From assembly GCA_944472135.2 (NCBI GenBank), contig OX235262.1, positions 82,806,903-82,870,902 of the forward strand: a stretch of DNA of 64,000 bases, given 5' to 3'. Shown here piece by piece: positions 1-11,402 of the stretch (position 1 is the stretch's first letter; each line of letters starts with the position of its first letter). Below the pieces are notes generated by a model, which did no database searches, was not told the DNA's origin, and saw only the letters and a program-made list of their open reading frames with translations. This DNA is from Trichobilharzia regenti (lineage: Eukaryota; Platyhelminthes; Trematoda; Strigeidida; Schistosomatidae). A program made the position numbers and the translations under genes.

Positions 1-139
1 AAAAGACTCATTTCAATACAAGGTTCGTTATTCCTTTAAGTGTAGTGCAAACAAAATATTTTGACCACGTATATAACAGATTCTTTTTGTGTACTTAAAG
101 GACGCTAATTTTTTGTCCTAACATTGATAGATCAAACAG

Positions 140-368
140 AAGGCAAACCAATCGATTAGGTTATGACGCATGAACAAGTCTTGCGCTCGCTAAACCACCG
201 CTTTCCTCGACGAGTAATGTTAGCAGAGATATCATTAAGTTGGAAAAGAGTTTGACGTGATCAAACGACAACTTAGCATCAATTTATGAAGTCTTTAACT
301 GTTAGTTTGAGCCACGTAAAGAGGTTTAGACTACCTGGTTAGGGTCTGTGGGAACCTAAAGACCAATA
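140..368 (+). mobile_element. GDMAQNR-family LINE, C-terminal fragment
   Basis: Translation resembles the C-terminal part of the family (MRHEQVLRSLNHRFPRRVML, compare [15 protein letters not shown] at 18.6 kb), then a Trp-Lys-rich part and SLTVSLSHVKRFRLPG. Stops and frameshifts are present. The 3' end is missing. Confidence 0.6.
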
Positions 369-1499
369 GACTCGAACGAACATTTTGAGAATCCTTTTTG
401 ACACTTAGTGTATTATGTAGAGAAATGCATAAAATTGTGATTTTATAACTGTACAGAGTGAATTCTCTGCCTTTGCTGAACTTGTTGTACCAGGTGTAAG
501 GCAATTTGACTAAACTCCTATCCTCAAACATACATCTACTTAAGTTTTTTGAGTAATTTTTATCTCTTATGGTCAGTTTATTTACATGCAGTGGGAGTTA
601 TTTTAATTTCCCCTTCTAATTAAAATGTTCTTAGATAATATTATCTCATTGAAGGGATTAATGTTAGGGAGGATTACATAATCTTTGTTTCGGTGGCCAT
701 CTACTCTCTGAGCTCTGTATTGACCGTTGTACAGTTTATATATTTTTTTATAAAATTATTCACCATGGATGATATACACATTATATTTGTATGTATATAC
801 AATTTTTTTAATATGCATATAACCTTGCCAGTGTTAAAGTGGATATGTACTTAATCCAGATTATTGTCCTACAATTGGTCTAACTTTTGTCAGAAATAGA
901 ACAACCGGCTTTACGTGTATTATTATTACTTTTTTTATTTTGTAGGTGTGTGTATGTGTGTTTGTACAAATATTTCTCTCTCTGTATACATATCTGTACA
1001 TAGGTTGATTTATTCAAAATGTTTGGCCACTATATAGGACATCCAAACTACATGTTTGTGTAAAGTGCACGTATTTGACCTTGGTGTCAGATCAATATAT
1101 GTTTAGATTTCTAGTTGCAGTGAACATCGTTGAACTTCTTATACACATAGTTTTCTACAAATATTGAATCTTCACTTTTCTTTTTCCCCAGGTCATTATT
1201 TTTTAACAGTTGAGTTTGTCCACATGTAAAGCGAGACTTTCACTGAATATATATGTTGTAAAGTGTTAACGAGTTGTGTGGTATTTTTACCTGTTGAAAG
1301 ACAGAAAGTAATTAGTATTAAATTATAAATTTGTCAGTTTGCACATATTGTCATCCTTAGTCCCTTGTAATTATGCCTAGCATAGTTATTTCCGAGGTAA
1401 TCACCCCACAGTTTCTGTTACTAATTAGATGTTATATAGTCTGAGCCAATAACATTTTCAGTATAGATGTAGTTACGATCTAACTTCGGTTTAAGAATT
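369..1499. other. intergenic, nothing recognised
   Basis: AT-rich sequence with short T runs and a GT tract near 945-962. No gene, RNA or clear repeat seen. Confidence 0.5.
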
Positions 1500-1740
1500 G
1501 TTGAAACCAGGGAGCGCTCGGCATCTCTTTCTTTCATAGTCTTGGGTTTTAATAGTACACACCCACAACTTTGCCAGGGGTCGAACCTAGAACCTTACGA
1601 AGACAACCTTCTGTCCATTCGGTCACATTGGGTTGTAATTTTTATTTCTGTCAATTGGCGATAGACATGCCATCGATGGACATTCACTTCATCCTGACTT
1701 GATGAACTCCATCGGCCAGGACGTCTCATTACAATCTCAG
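1500..1740 (-). mobile_element. old HH-SINE copy
   Basis: Contains the reversed B-box-like ggggtcgaacctagaacctt and flanking blocks in HH-SINE order, heavily diverged. The hammerhead part is lost. Confidence 0.4.
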
Positions 1741-2339
1741 AACATTCATCCAGTTTTCCACTAATGAGTTGGAGATTGATGTTTAAATTTTGTGTCTTGT
1801 AGGGATTTGGATTAATTTAAACGTAGATTTCGTCATTGGCTAACATCCACAATCAATTACTTTATTCTCACTGGGGGAAATTTAGAAATTCGATGATAAG
1901 TTGAATTAGATTCAAGTCTATCATAGTGTCTCCTTTAAGTCTACACTAGCACAACTTTATAGGGATATTGGAAAGTGTATTCAAGCAGAGAGAGCGAGAA
2001 ATAATTATACAGTTACAATAATAATTTCATATAGTATTACGGACACTAGTCGTGTAGAAATATAAACCGACTATTGAATATATCTATGAACATGATGAGA
2101 TGTGTTATTCAGCAAACACCTGCGATTCCATTCGGTTGTAAATGAGCCACACCTATTGTGTAAGGCTGAGGAAATCTCGAATGGTTGGACAGGGTACAAG
2201 CCCTCTATGCACTGATTAAAAGTTGAGTACTTAAACCAATGAGCCACAACTCCACATTTATCAGTGTGTTGAAATTCGACAGTCTGTTTGTTTGACTAAT
2301 GGATATATATATTCAATATTTATACAAATTGAATTCTCG
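1741..2339. other. intergenic, nothing certain
   Basis: AT-rich. A possible tRNA-like remnant lies near 2130-2260 but is too diverged to call. Confidence 0.4.
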
Positions 2340-2725
2340 GTGATAGACTGCCGAGCTAGCCTCTCGTTGCATGTGGCAGGTAGAGTGAGACTTTACTCTA
2401 TTAAACGATTGTGATGCGTGTTACGCTTGTCGAGTTACCGACTCCGCAGACGACTAACATTTTCTCAAGTGGGATTCGGTTAGAGAAGGTTAAATGAAAG
2501 CATAACGTATATATTTGTGGAGTCATTGATTGTTGGTCTGAGACATATAGGGAGGTGCAGATTATTTTATATTTTCATTAGTCTTCATTTAATTATTCTT
2601 TTTCGCTCAATGTGTATCATTTTATGTGCTGTGTGATAATTTGAGCTGATATACAGCTGAAGAGTCCCAAATAGAACGAAATGCGCATCCTGGATTCCAC
2701 AGCTAGTCACCATCTACCAATTAAA
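2340..2725 (+). repeat. SM-alpha-like satellite/retroposon copy
   Basis: The stretch around the hammerhead ribozyme at 2651-2695 continues as in SM-alpha (ttccacagctagtcaccatc). The 5' limit is a guess, set where the GC-richer block begins. SM-alpha is known from schistosomes as a pol III-transcribed repeat with a self-cleaving hammerhead. Confidence 0.55.
2651..2695 (+). ncRNA. hammerhead ribozyme of SM-alpha type
   Basis: The core CTGAAGA (2657-2663) fits CUGANGA, and GAAA lies at 2678-2681. Stem II is GTCC/GAAC with one mismatch. The minimal stem III TGC/GCA is followed by the cleavage triplet ATC (2687-2689). Stem I is ATACAG/CTGGAT with one mismatch. The sequence closely follows the known schistosome satellite ribozyme (gtcccaaata in stem-loop II, cctggattccac after cleavage). 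It is somewhat decayed, so activity is uncertain. Confidence 0.78.
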
Positions 2726-4021
2726 TTCTGATATACTTCTGCCCTAACTTCCACAACAATTTGTTTATCACAGTCACTTTGTTTCCCAGAGCTCTTCTCA
2801 TCACATAGTTAGGGAAAACTGTCAAGGGGTGAATACATCTCACCTATTGTTAAGCTGAAATCGATATTACAAACTATCTATTCCTAACTATCCTTGTTAA
2901 ACTTTTTATTTTTTATAAAAAAAAGTAGTTTTTGTTGTTCAGTTAACTTAAAAGTACAAGTTTGTGAAAAATTTTCATTATCTTATACTAAAGTGCGTGT
3001 TCAGGTGCATTGTTATTATTATTACACTATTGTTAGTAACAATATGGATATATATCAGTATTGTTATTGTTATTATTATTGTTTTTTTTATTGTTTTACC
3101 TAAATGGTCTATCGCATGTTGATTTTATGAATGTTTTGGGTATTGGATATACTCTATCGATGTCGACTACAGCTCTCTCTCTCTCTATTAAAATTAAATG
3201 ATGACAAATGATGAAAACAATCTTACTAGTCGAAGTAAAATTAATCAGTGTATCACAGCACAATACCTACCCTTTAACTTTGTCATCATAAATATTCCCC
3301 TTAAATGTTTCACTTGTAACTACTGCTATCTCTAAAAAAAACTTTCTTTTTTCCATTTGAAAAAAGGCATGTCTGTGTTAATTTCTTTTTGTTATCTTCT
3401 TTCATCTGTTCTCTTGTTGCACTACTCTACTCTACTCTACTGTGTATATATTTTTTTCTACTATTTATTCTGTTTATGATTATGATTATTACATGTTTAG
3501 CGCACACATCTATCTACCTATCTACCTATTTTTTCTCTTATTCTCTTTAAGTAAAAAGTGTGTGTGTGTGTGCAGGTTTGCATAGTGCACGATTTGTCAA
3601 TATTTAGATCATTTAGATCAAGTTCAGGTTTATAGTCAGAATGCAAAAAAAAAATCAATTAGTGAAGAAATGTCATAAAACTAGTAATAATGCTGCTACT
3701 TAACATGATCGGCTTCTCGATATGCTTCGTTTTCTTCTACACGAATTAATACTTACCTAATCACTCGCCTTCTTCTTCTTCTACTTCTTCTGTGAACCGA
3801 CCAGTAGTAGTAGGTAGAGGTGTGGGCACTACTTTATACTGAAGGAATTATATTCTTTACTGCGAATCTAGTAAACACCCAATTATCGTGTGAATGTGTT
3901 AAGTAAAATTTAAAAAAAAACTACACGATTTTGTGTATTTTATTCCCTTGTGTCTCCAGTTAAACATTGTGCTTCAAGCCCCTGAGCTATGAAGTTTCCG
4001 TAGCAGTGGTTTTCTTCTTAT
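2726..4021. other. intergenic with microsatellites
   Basis: ATT-type repeats near 3015-3095, CT near 3172-3186, an actct repeat near 3421-3440 and GT at 3558-3571. No gene seen. Confidence 0.5.
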
Positions 4022-4150
4022 TTTTTTTACAGGATGAGGTTGTTAGCCCTACACTCTCAAGCTTTCCCTTTTACTCGGCTAAGCGGCCGGGGATTGAATC
4101 TTAGACGATGTGAGTGGTTGGAGAGTATTCTGCCAATGAAACAACCACCG
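4022..4150 (-). mobile_element. diverged RT-SINE fragment
   Basis: The order acaggatgaggttgttagcc, ttccctttta, then ggctaagcgg matches the reverse of the RT-SINE middle block (ctcgctaagcc ... ggctagcaacc). Confidence 0.45.
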
Positions 4151-4365
4151 ACGTATACAAGATCTTGTGTAATTCTACATAACCTGTTTATCCTACCTCG
4201 ACAGTATCATCCCGTATACAGTAGCTGTAGTGGTAGTAGTAGTAGTTCGTCTAACTATTCATAAAATAAAATAATATGAATGAATGAGGATTTCATTTAT
4301 TCCAAAAATTAAATTTCAAGGTATAATTGATGATCTTAATTCTCCATCTTGTTGCTTTTTGCGTG

Positions 4366-4601
4366 GAGGATTTCATCATGAGCTGACATCAGTTAGAGAA
4401 CCTGCGAGTACTGGACAGCTGTTTCATCCTAATTCAGGACTCTTCAGTGGTACGCATCCACCGAGGTTCGAACCCGGGACCTCCTGGTTACAAGGCAAGC
4501 TCGTAGAACATCGAGCCACTGGGACCCGATCCAACGGTCCTTCAATTCTAACTTCTGCAAATTCACAACATAGCGCTACCACTTCGCAATGTCTTTGTCG
4601 G
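4366..4601 (-). mobile_element. HH-SINE, minus-strand arm of an inverted pair
   Basis: It has the tail (catgagctgacatcagttag), a hammerhead remnant (stem I mismatched, stem II GTCC/GGAT), the tRNA-like head with B box ggttcgaacccgggacct, and part of the upstream block. It abuts a plus-strand copy at 4602. Confidence 0.8.
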
Positions 4602-4784
4602 TCGGGTCCTAGTGGCTCAATGTTCGACGAGCCTGCCTTATAACCAGAAGGTCCTGTATCCGAAGTGTGGAGGTGGGTGCGCACTGCTGAAGAGTCCTGA
4701 ACTAGGACGAAACAGCTATCCAGTACTCCCAGGTTTTCCAGTGGTTCTGTAACTGATGTCAGCTCATGATGAAATTCCCCACGC
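4602..4784 (+). mobile_element. HH-SINE, plus-strand arm of an inverted pair
   Basis: It starts at the tRNA-like head (tcgggtcctagtggctcaat), followed by a hammerhead at 4681-4726 and the tail to about 4784. It pairs with 4361-4529 as a long inverted repeat. Confidence 0.8.
4681..4726 (+). ncRNA. hammerhead ribozyme in an HH-SINE, slightly decayed
   Basis: GCACTG (4681-4686), CTGAAGA (4687-4693), stem II GTCC/GGAC perfect, GAAA (4709-4712), CAG/CTA, cleavage triplet ATC, CAGTAC (4721-4726). There is one mismatch in stem I and one in stem III. It is part of the plus-strand half of an inverted HH-SINE pair. Confidence 0.6.
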
Positions 4785-4886
4785 AATCAAACAAAAATCC
4801 CTAAAAAACCAATACTTGTTGCTTTTAATTTTTAAGTTGTTTTCTTCTAAAGTGCTAACTGCTGAGTTACTTTCGTGTATTGAGTA

Positions 4887-5270
4887 GTGGAAGCAAACGG
4901 GTGGTGCTCATTAGTACACTCAAGATTGGATGAGTATCCCTCATATGTTACCGCCAACTATTTATATCAATTCACCTGTATATGCGGGAAGAATTACATT
5001 GGGAGAACAGAAAGAAGCGATTACGTCAGATTTTTTGCACATGTATCAAAGAAGTCTTCAATAAAAGGATATAGATGGTTTGATCTCGTCAGTCACCAAA
5101 TACTTGAAAAGCACAGGACACCGAGTGTATAAACGTTACGAGCACCTGGAATAATCAGACAACGAAACATTCCAAGTCTTCCTCGGTTTGCTGAGGCTAT
5201 TGCAGTAAAAAATACTGACAAGTGATCAATTTGTGTCCAAATGGAATCTATCGTTGGATTGCCGTTACCG
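4887..5270 (+). pseudogene. Penelope-like element, GIY-YIG endonuclease fragment
   Basis: The 4887-5132 frame contains YQFTCICGKNYIGRTER, the GIY-YIG motif of Penelope-like endonucleases, with the usual Cys residues before it and a following R..H part (RFFAHVSKKSS). In another frame downstream come AEAIAVKNTD, a stop, then ICVQMES and LPLPW, matching the C-terminal TAETTGI..LCVQ..LPWP order of the copy at 61.3 kb. It is frameshifted and lacks the RT, so it is dead. PLE proteins combine RT and this endonuclease to insert copies. Confidence 0.7.
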
Positions 5271-5289
5271 TGGTAACTCAATCTTCTCC

Positions 5290-5999
5290 GATGACATCAT
5301 TTCCTTAACTCTCGTGTCTTGTTTGACTTTGTTATCGGATTTCAGTGTTTTTGTCCTTCGACTTCCACTCACTAATATATTCACTATACATTGCATTGTC
5401 ATCTTTTGATTAGACTTCTCACACTTCATATCTTGATTTTTGTTTTCCGATCTTCTGACTTCTGCTCACCATATTTTATTATGGCCTATTGCACAATTGT
5501 TTCTGACTTGTCAAACTTCTTAGGTGATGCCTTATTTTTCTGTGAGATTGTTACACAATAGCCTTTGCTGATGGGACTGAATTCCTGCTGAAGAACCAAA
5601 GTATGTTAAGATCGTTTCATACGTAGTAGTTGTATTAAATAGTATAGGTTGTGCACAGCTGAAGAGAAATCATGAAATAGAATCAACCAATGTTATTCTA
5701 GTGTAATATGTATTCTTTCTGTTTTCAAACTCTGAGTTGTCTTTAACAGTTGTTTTTTTGTGATCGTGCAAAGGGAACTTTATATTTGCGTAGGCTGAAT
5801 GGATTTAATTGTAGTGAGATTTTGTTTATCTTTGCTTTTATTCAAAGAATGAACACTAATCTTGGTTTGTTCACTTTAAATCACTTAAATTTTTTAACAT
5901 TTTATACAAAGATTAATGTATTTAGTTATTTAGTGTATTTGTGCATCTTGTACACATTTGTTGACATGATTTTATAACTCACATAATACTGCAACTAGC
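5290..5999. other. intergenic, nothing recognised
   Basis: AT-rich. A weak ctgaagagaaat...gaaat string near 5659 resembles a hammerhead core but has no helices. Confidence 0.4.
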
Positions 6000-6009
6000 A
6001 ACAGAAACT

Positions 6010-7081
6010 ATGCAACAATTACTCTATAGTGATGAAAACACAAAAACGCAATGTTCAACATGGATAGAACTTATAGAGTTATGCCTTACAACATACTTCC
6101 AATTCAATACTCAAATATACGAACAGATAGAAGGAACACCAATGGAATCGCCCGTCAGGCAAGGATCAGAATTAATATCCCTACCTATAGTTAAACCAAA
6201 AGTCTTGGTACGTTACGTTGATGATACATTTGTAATAATTAAAAGAAATGATTTGGAATATACCCATAAATTAATAAACAGCATACTTGAAAACATCAAA
6301 TTCACAAGAGAAGTAGAATTAGATATCAAAATCCCATTTTTAGATGTCTTAATCAGGAGAACCAACACAGGAAATTTAGAAACACAAGTATATAGAAAAT
6401 CAACGCACACAAATTAAATACTCAACTATACTGGCAATAATCTAATTACTCACAAAAGAAACTGTGTTCAGATATTGTTTAAGACAGTTCAAACACACTG
6501 TAACACTCCAGAGTTGAAAAGAATGGAAGGAAAATACTTACAAAAGGTCTTCAAAAAGAATGGATATTCGCAAAATTTCATCCAAAAGTGTTTAAAATCG
6601 AATCACAACACCAACAAGGAACCATCACCAAAGAACACAAGAAAATTCCTCCTACCGTACATGAGAAATATCTCTGAAATAACAGCTAGAATACTGAAAC
6701 CATTTGAAATAGATATAACACACAAGCCAACCAGTCAAATCGCTAAATTCGATATTATGCAAACCGAAAGATCCAACAGAAAAAGGAAATAAAATTAATA
6801 CCATTTACAAAATAAATTGTATGAACTGTAACAGGCATTACATCGGCCAAAGTGGGCGTCCCCTTCCAATCAGAATCCAGGAACACAAATCAGCCGTGAA
6901 AAGACACGATATATGTTCTTTCATATCAATGCATATACACAATTATGGACATCAGTTTGATTGGAATAATGTCGAAATTTTAGACAGAGTAAATACCAAA
7001 AGTGCCAGAGAATTCATAGAAGCCTGGTACTCAAACGAATATGCAATTAATAAACTTGGCAATATAGACCGAATACACTAA
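6010..7081 (+). pseudogene. broken Penelope-like RT-endonuclease
   Basis: Frame 1 (6010-6417) holds the GTPMESP motif, the catalytic YVDDTF motif, IPFLDVLIRR and VYRKSTHTN. It ends in a stop right after that conserved part. Frame 2 (6475-6792) continues with CNTPELKRMEGKYLQKVF and FLLPYMRNISEITARIL. Frame 3 (6821-7081) has MNCNRHYIGQSGRPLPIRIQ EH, the GIY-YIG part, through AREFIEAWYSN. Normally all belong to one protein, so at least two frameshifts or stops break it. The catalytic YVDD and the endonuclease Tyr and Arg survive. It differs clearly from the copy at 61.3 kb, so two PLE families are present. Confidence 0.8.
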
Positions 7082-7210
7082 CTAATAACGAGAAAGTTTA
7101 AAATCCAAGCCAATAGAAAATGATCAATACATATGTAAAGATGGTTACCGGGAGACGCAATTATATCACTCATGAAAAATTTAAATCATTTCACTTTATG
7201 CTAAAATTGC

Positions 7211-7256
7211 GCTGAAGATGTTGTCCAGAAGAGTGACGAAAGCTCCGCAACTAAAC
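7211..7256 (+). ncRNA. hammerhead-like motif at the 3' end of a Penelope-like element
   Basis: CTGAAGA (fits CUGANGA) is followed 19 bases later by GAAA, just downstream of the PLE coding remnant. Penelope-like elements are known to carry hammerhead motifs. Stem II pairs only through wobbles and a bulge, so this is a weak candidate. Confidence 0.3.
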
Positions 7257-7260
7257 CAAC

Positions 7261-7957
7261 CAGCTCAGAGAACACTATTGATTTCACATAATACTTCATT
7301 CTGTTATTCTACTCTACTTAGTCTCGAAAAAATCTAAACCAAGTAGATTGTCTCTGATCTAATCATTATTTGTAGTTAACAAACCAGTGATCATGCATAG
7401 ATGTAATAGTAGAGTACCTATTGTAGATTAGTGTTGAATCGGTTCTGCAAGGATCATTGGTTTCCCCTTAAGGTAGATGCATATGCATCATGCAGGATCA
7501 TACTCACTTCCAATATTCTTCACTAACTTCTTTTTAACACTTCAAAGCAAGCATGTTGGTATTTGTTTGAGCATGAAGAAAATATGGTAGTTACTGAGAA
7601 CTTAAAGAAGTTGAATCTTTAAGTTGTATTAATATTTGAGGCGTGATATTTGACAATAGTTATAGTTTTTTTTAAGTAGATTTGTCATTTACTTGTTCAG
7701 TTGCATGACTTTTAAGCAACATTTTGAACTTTTTTACAGCGCGCTGCCTGGGTTTAGATAGCCAAACAGTTGTATAATATGTGGTTGTATAATCAATACA
7801 GAGATTATCCACCTAGTGACTGATTAGCACAAACATACCTTTATTGAAAGTGTTGTTCTGATTTCACCCGTACAGTCTTAAAAATGGTGATAAGATCTAC
7901 ACGGTGAATCAATGTACTCAAAAAATTTTCAAGTGAAGGTTTTCAGGGATTTGATTG
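7261..7957. other. intergenic, nothing recognised
   Basis: AT-rich; no repeat family or coding signal seen. Confidence 0.4.
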
Positions 7958-8270
7958 ATTTCAAGTTAGATCACGGATGGACATCAATCGGAAAAACGGT
8001 TAAAAACCAAGGGGTACTAAACAGCCGTTTCTTCCTAGTTTGGAAGTGATTCTTCAGCAAGACCAACCCATAGCCCCTCCACTAGAAATCGAACCCAGGA
8101 CCTTCAGATTATGAGGTGAGTTTGTCGACCACTCAAAAACTGGAACGAGGTCCGAAGGCCCAGGAATTCTAACTTGTATCGGTTGCGATGTGTTACCATC
8201 GCTAATCAGCATCATCGGCGAGTGTTTGTCCTCACTGGTGACTGACCATAGAATGAATTTGCCCAGAGGG
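7958..8270 (-). mobile_element. HH-SINE, diverged
   Basis: Reversed tail (agatcacggatggacatcaa), hammerhead remnant (ttcttcctagtttgg), head with B-box-like aaatcgaacccaggacct, and upstream block to about 8270. Confidence 0.65.
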
Positions 8271-8384
8271 AGAATTTACAACCAGCGGTGTCCATCAAGC
8301 TAGGTGTGAAGACAAATACTTGCCAATGACATTGGCTGTTTACGTCTTGAATCAATAGAAATTAGAATTCATTCAACTTCGGGT

Positions 8385-8458
8385 TCCGTCTTAGTGTTTG
8401 GATGGTCAGTGGGCTGATCTCGTACCCTGAAGGTCCTGGGTTTAATCCCTAGCAAAGC
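8385..8458 (+). mobile_element. HH-SINE, left half split by the RTE insertion
   Basis: The tRNA-like head (gtcagtgggctgatctcgta, B box gggtttaatccct) stops at the RTE start. The matching right half, with hammerhead remnant and tail, is at 11317-11402. Confidence 0.55.
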
Positions 8459-11316
8459 AAAAGTAAGGATGGGTACCTGGATTGTTCGTACAATGTACGA
8501 AACTGGAAAGGCTACCCAGATAGCCGCTGAAATGAGAAGGTACAGAATAGAAGTGTTGGGAATCTGCGAGAGCAGATGGAACGGAACTGGAAGGTGCCAA
8601 CTACCTACTGGAGAGACAGTAATCTATTCTGACCACCTAGAGGACAACCACGAGCGCACCGAGGGAGTGGCCATCATGATGTCACCAACAGCAACCAAAG
8701 CTCTCATGCAGTGGGAACCAATCTCCTCCAGGATAATGACAGCCAGGTTCAACTCAAAAGGAAGGAAAGTTACAGTCATTCAATGCTATGCGCCTACAAA
8801 CGTCTCAGAACAAGAGAAGAAGGAGGCGTTCTACAGACAACTACAAACGGTAATGGACAACGTCCCAAATGGCGATATCAAAATCCTGATGGGCGACATG
8901 AATGCGAAGCTGGGAGGAGACAACACAGGAAGAGAACTCACCATGGGTCGTGAGGCCCTCGGCGAAATGAACGACAATGGTGAACTCTTCTCAGACCTAT
9001 GCGCCAAGAAAGTGGAGACGGAGCCTACTGGACACAAGGTCAAGGAGAGGAGCAGATGTGGGTTCAGACCACTATCTAGTAGAAGGGACTTTCAAGGTGA
9101 AACTAAAAGCCTCGAGGATAGCTGGGGATAGGCCACAATGCAAGTTCAACACTCAATTACTGAAGGACACAACCACAAAAGACACTTTCACTGCAACTGT
9201 CAGAGCAAAGCAGGAAACACTACGCGACAGCACTGAAGAATCATGCGTGGAAGAACATTGGAAGTCTCTGAAGGCGATTCTCAACGAAACGTGTTCAACG
9301 GTTCTAGGAAGAAAGAAGAGACAAGACAAGGAATGGCTCTCAACGGACACTTGGAAATTAATAGAAGAGAGGAGAATGGTGAAAGAGAAAATGATTCAAT
9401 GCAAGGACGGACAGGAGAAGGAGACGCTGAGCTCAACTTACAAAGCATTGGACAAAGAAGTGAAGAAGAGTGCTAGGAAGGACAAAAGACGATTCTACGA
9501 CAACCTCGCCACTGAAGCTGAGAAGGCAGCAGGCAAAAGGGACCTGAGGACACTATATCAGATAACCAAATCTCTATCCGGGAAGAGATCAACACAAGCG
9601 AAACCTATAAAAGACAGCCAAGGGAACCCAATTACCAAGGAAGAAAAACAGATTAAACAATGGGCGGATCACTTCAAAGGACTCTTGAACCGACCATCAC
9701 CTGCAACCCGTCCAGAAATACCAACAACAGCGCGCACACAACTGCAAGTTGACACCAATCCTCCAACGAGAGCTGAAGTCTTGAACGCAATCAAACTTCT
9801 GAAAGCTGGAAAAGCAGCCGGACCAGATGGAATACCCCCTGAAGCACTGAAAGCAGACCCAGAGACTACAGCAGACATGCTGACTCCATTATTGCAAAAG
9901 GTCTGGAAGGAGGGAAAGGTGCCTACTGACTGGAGGAAAGGTTACCTCGTGAAACTACCAAAGAAGGGCGACTTAGGACTCTGCAAGAACTGGCGAGGAA
10001 TCATGCTCCTATCGACGCCAAGTAAAATCCTGAGTCGCATCATCCTGGAGAGATTAAAGGACGCACTGGAGACAGAACTCCGACCAGAACAAGCTGGATT
10101 CAGGAAAGGCAAATCATGTACTGACCAAATTGCAACTCTACGCATCATCATCGAACAAAGCATGGAATGGCAATCAAACCTCTACCTCAACTTTATAGAC
10201 TTTGAGAAGGCCTTCGACAGCGTTGATCGTGAAGTAATTTGGAAATTACTCGAGTACTATGGCGTACCCCAAATATTCATCAACCTTATTCAACAGCTGT
10301 ACGACAACGGCACATGTCAAGTGATCCACAACGGAAGACTCAGCGAGGCGTTTGGAGTAAACACAGGAGTCAGACAAGGGTGCTTACTATCACCAATGAT
10401 ATTCCTAATTGTGGTGGACTGGATTATGCGTCAGACTGTGGGAAACGAGAAGACAGGAATATCCTGGACCGACGTGAAGAACCTAGAAGACCTGGATTTC
10501 GCGCGTGGATGATTTATGTTTGATGTCACACACAATCGAAGACTTACAAGCGAAAACCGACAAACTGGTCGAAGAAGCAGCAGCGAAGACAGGACTCCAG
10601 GTGAACATAGACAAGACGGAGGTTATGAAAATAACCAACCAACAACAGCAACAACATCCAACGTCAATCACCATCAACGGGAGGGATTTGAAAGAGGTTA
10701 CTTCATTCACTTATCTAGGGAGCATTGTCTCAACTACAGGAGGAGCGGACGAGGATGTCAAATCGAGAATCGGGAAGGCGAGAAACACATTCATCAGCCT
10801 GAAATCAATCTGGAAATCTTCGTCACTCAGCATCAACAACAAAATTCGGATTTTCAATACAAACGTAAAGTCAGTTCTTCTATACGGATCAGAAACTTGG
10901 CGGGTCACAAAGAATATTTCCAAAAGGTTGCAGACCTTTATTAACAACTGTCTTCGCTCAATACTGAAGATCAGATGGCCGGAAAGAATCACCAACAAGG
11001 AATTATGGGAACAAACAAAGCAAGAACCAATCGCCCAACAAATATGCAGGAGAAAGTGGAGATGGATCGGACACTCGCTGAGGAGACCGCTGGGTGACAT
11101 CGCGCGTCAAGCCCTCGAGTGGAACCCGAAAGGGAAGCGGCGTGTGGGACGTCCAAGGGTGACATGGAGGAGATCGTGTGAAGAGGAGTTGAAAGAATAT
11201 GGACTAACATGGATGCAGGCGAAAAGTACAGCAGAAGACAGAAGAAAATGGAGACGTGCAGTTGAAGCCCTATGTTCCACTAGGAACCCAAGGGAGCAAT
11301 AATAATATAATAATAA
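8459..11316 (+). mobile_element. RTE-like non-LTR retrotransposon, near full coding length but broken
   Basis: It has an APE-type endonuclease, linker, reverse transcriptase and C-terminal part, then a TAA/AAT-rich 3' tail (aataataatataataataaa), all typical of RTE elements such as schistosome SR2. It lies inside an HH-SINE copy. Confidence 0.85.
8469..11302 (+). pseudogene. RTE-like endonuclease-reverse transcriptase, three lesions
   Basis: The endonuclease part runs from TWIVRTMYETGK (the usual Asn of TWNVR is Ile) through GICESRW and GDMNAKLG. A deletion with frame change near 9000-9045 then removes the segment before RRGADVGSDHYLV. The RT frame (to about 10503) has GPDGIPPEALK, NWRGIMLLSTPSK, QAGFRKGKSC, FIDFEKAFDSVDRE and GVRQGCLLSPM. 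Four extra bases at 10504-10507 split the catalytic FADD into FA and DD. The frame resumes at 10508 with DDLCLMSHT, LLYGSETW, a Trp/Arg-rich part and LCSTRNPREQ, then a stop. It cannot make active protein without restoration, but gives the reference 3' end for the other RTE fragments here. Confidence 0.88.
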
Positions 11317-11402
11317 ATTGATGAGGAGTCCCAGACTAGGATGAAACAGCTTTCCAGTACCCCCTTATTATTAGTCGACGTCTAACTGATGGTAATGGAT
11401 TA
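11317..11402 (+). mobile_element. HH-SINE, right half after the RTE insertion
   Basis: tgatgaggagtcccagacta, then ggatgaaacag and ccagtaccc: a decayed hammerhead and tail, the continuation of the head at 8385-8458. Confidence 0.6.

Larger units (their letters stand above)
6001..7260 (+). mobile_element. Penelope-like element with RT and GIY-YIG parts
   Basis: A 5'-truncated copy in three frames. It carries the RT palm (EGTPMESPVRQGS, then VRYVDDTFVII), thumb/linker parts and an endonuclease block, and ends with a hammerhead-like motif near 7211-7256. Confidence 0.8.

Noticed and set aside
4284..4786. Overlapping open frames of about 120 codons on both strands
   Set aside because: They are translations of the inverted HH-SINE pair, with no protein family signal.
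5640..5690. Hammerhead core near 5659
   Set aside because: CTGAAGA and GAAA occur but no stem I, II or III can be drawn.
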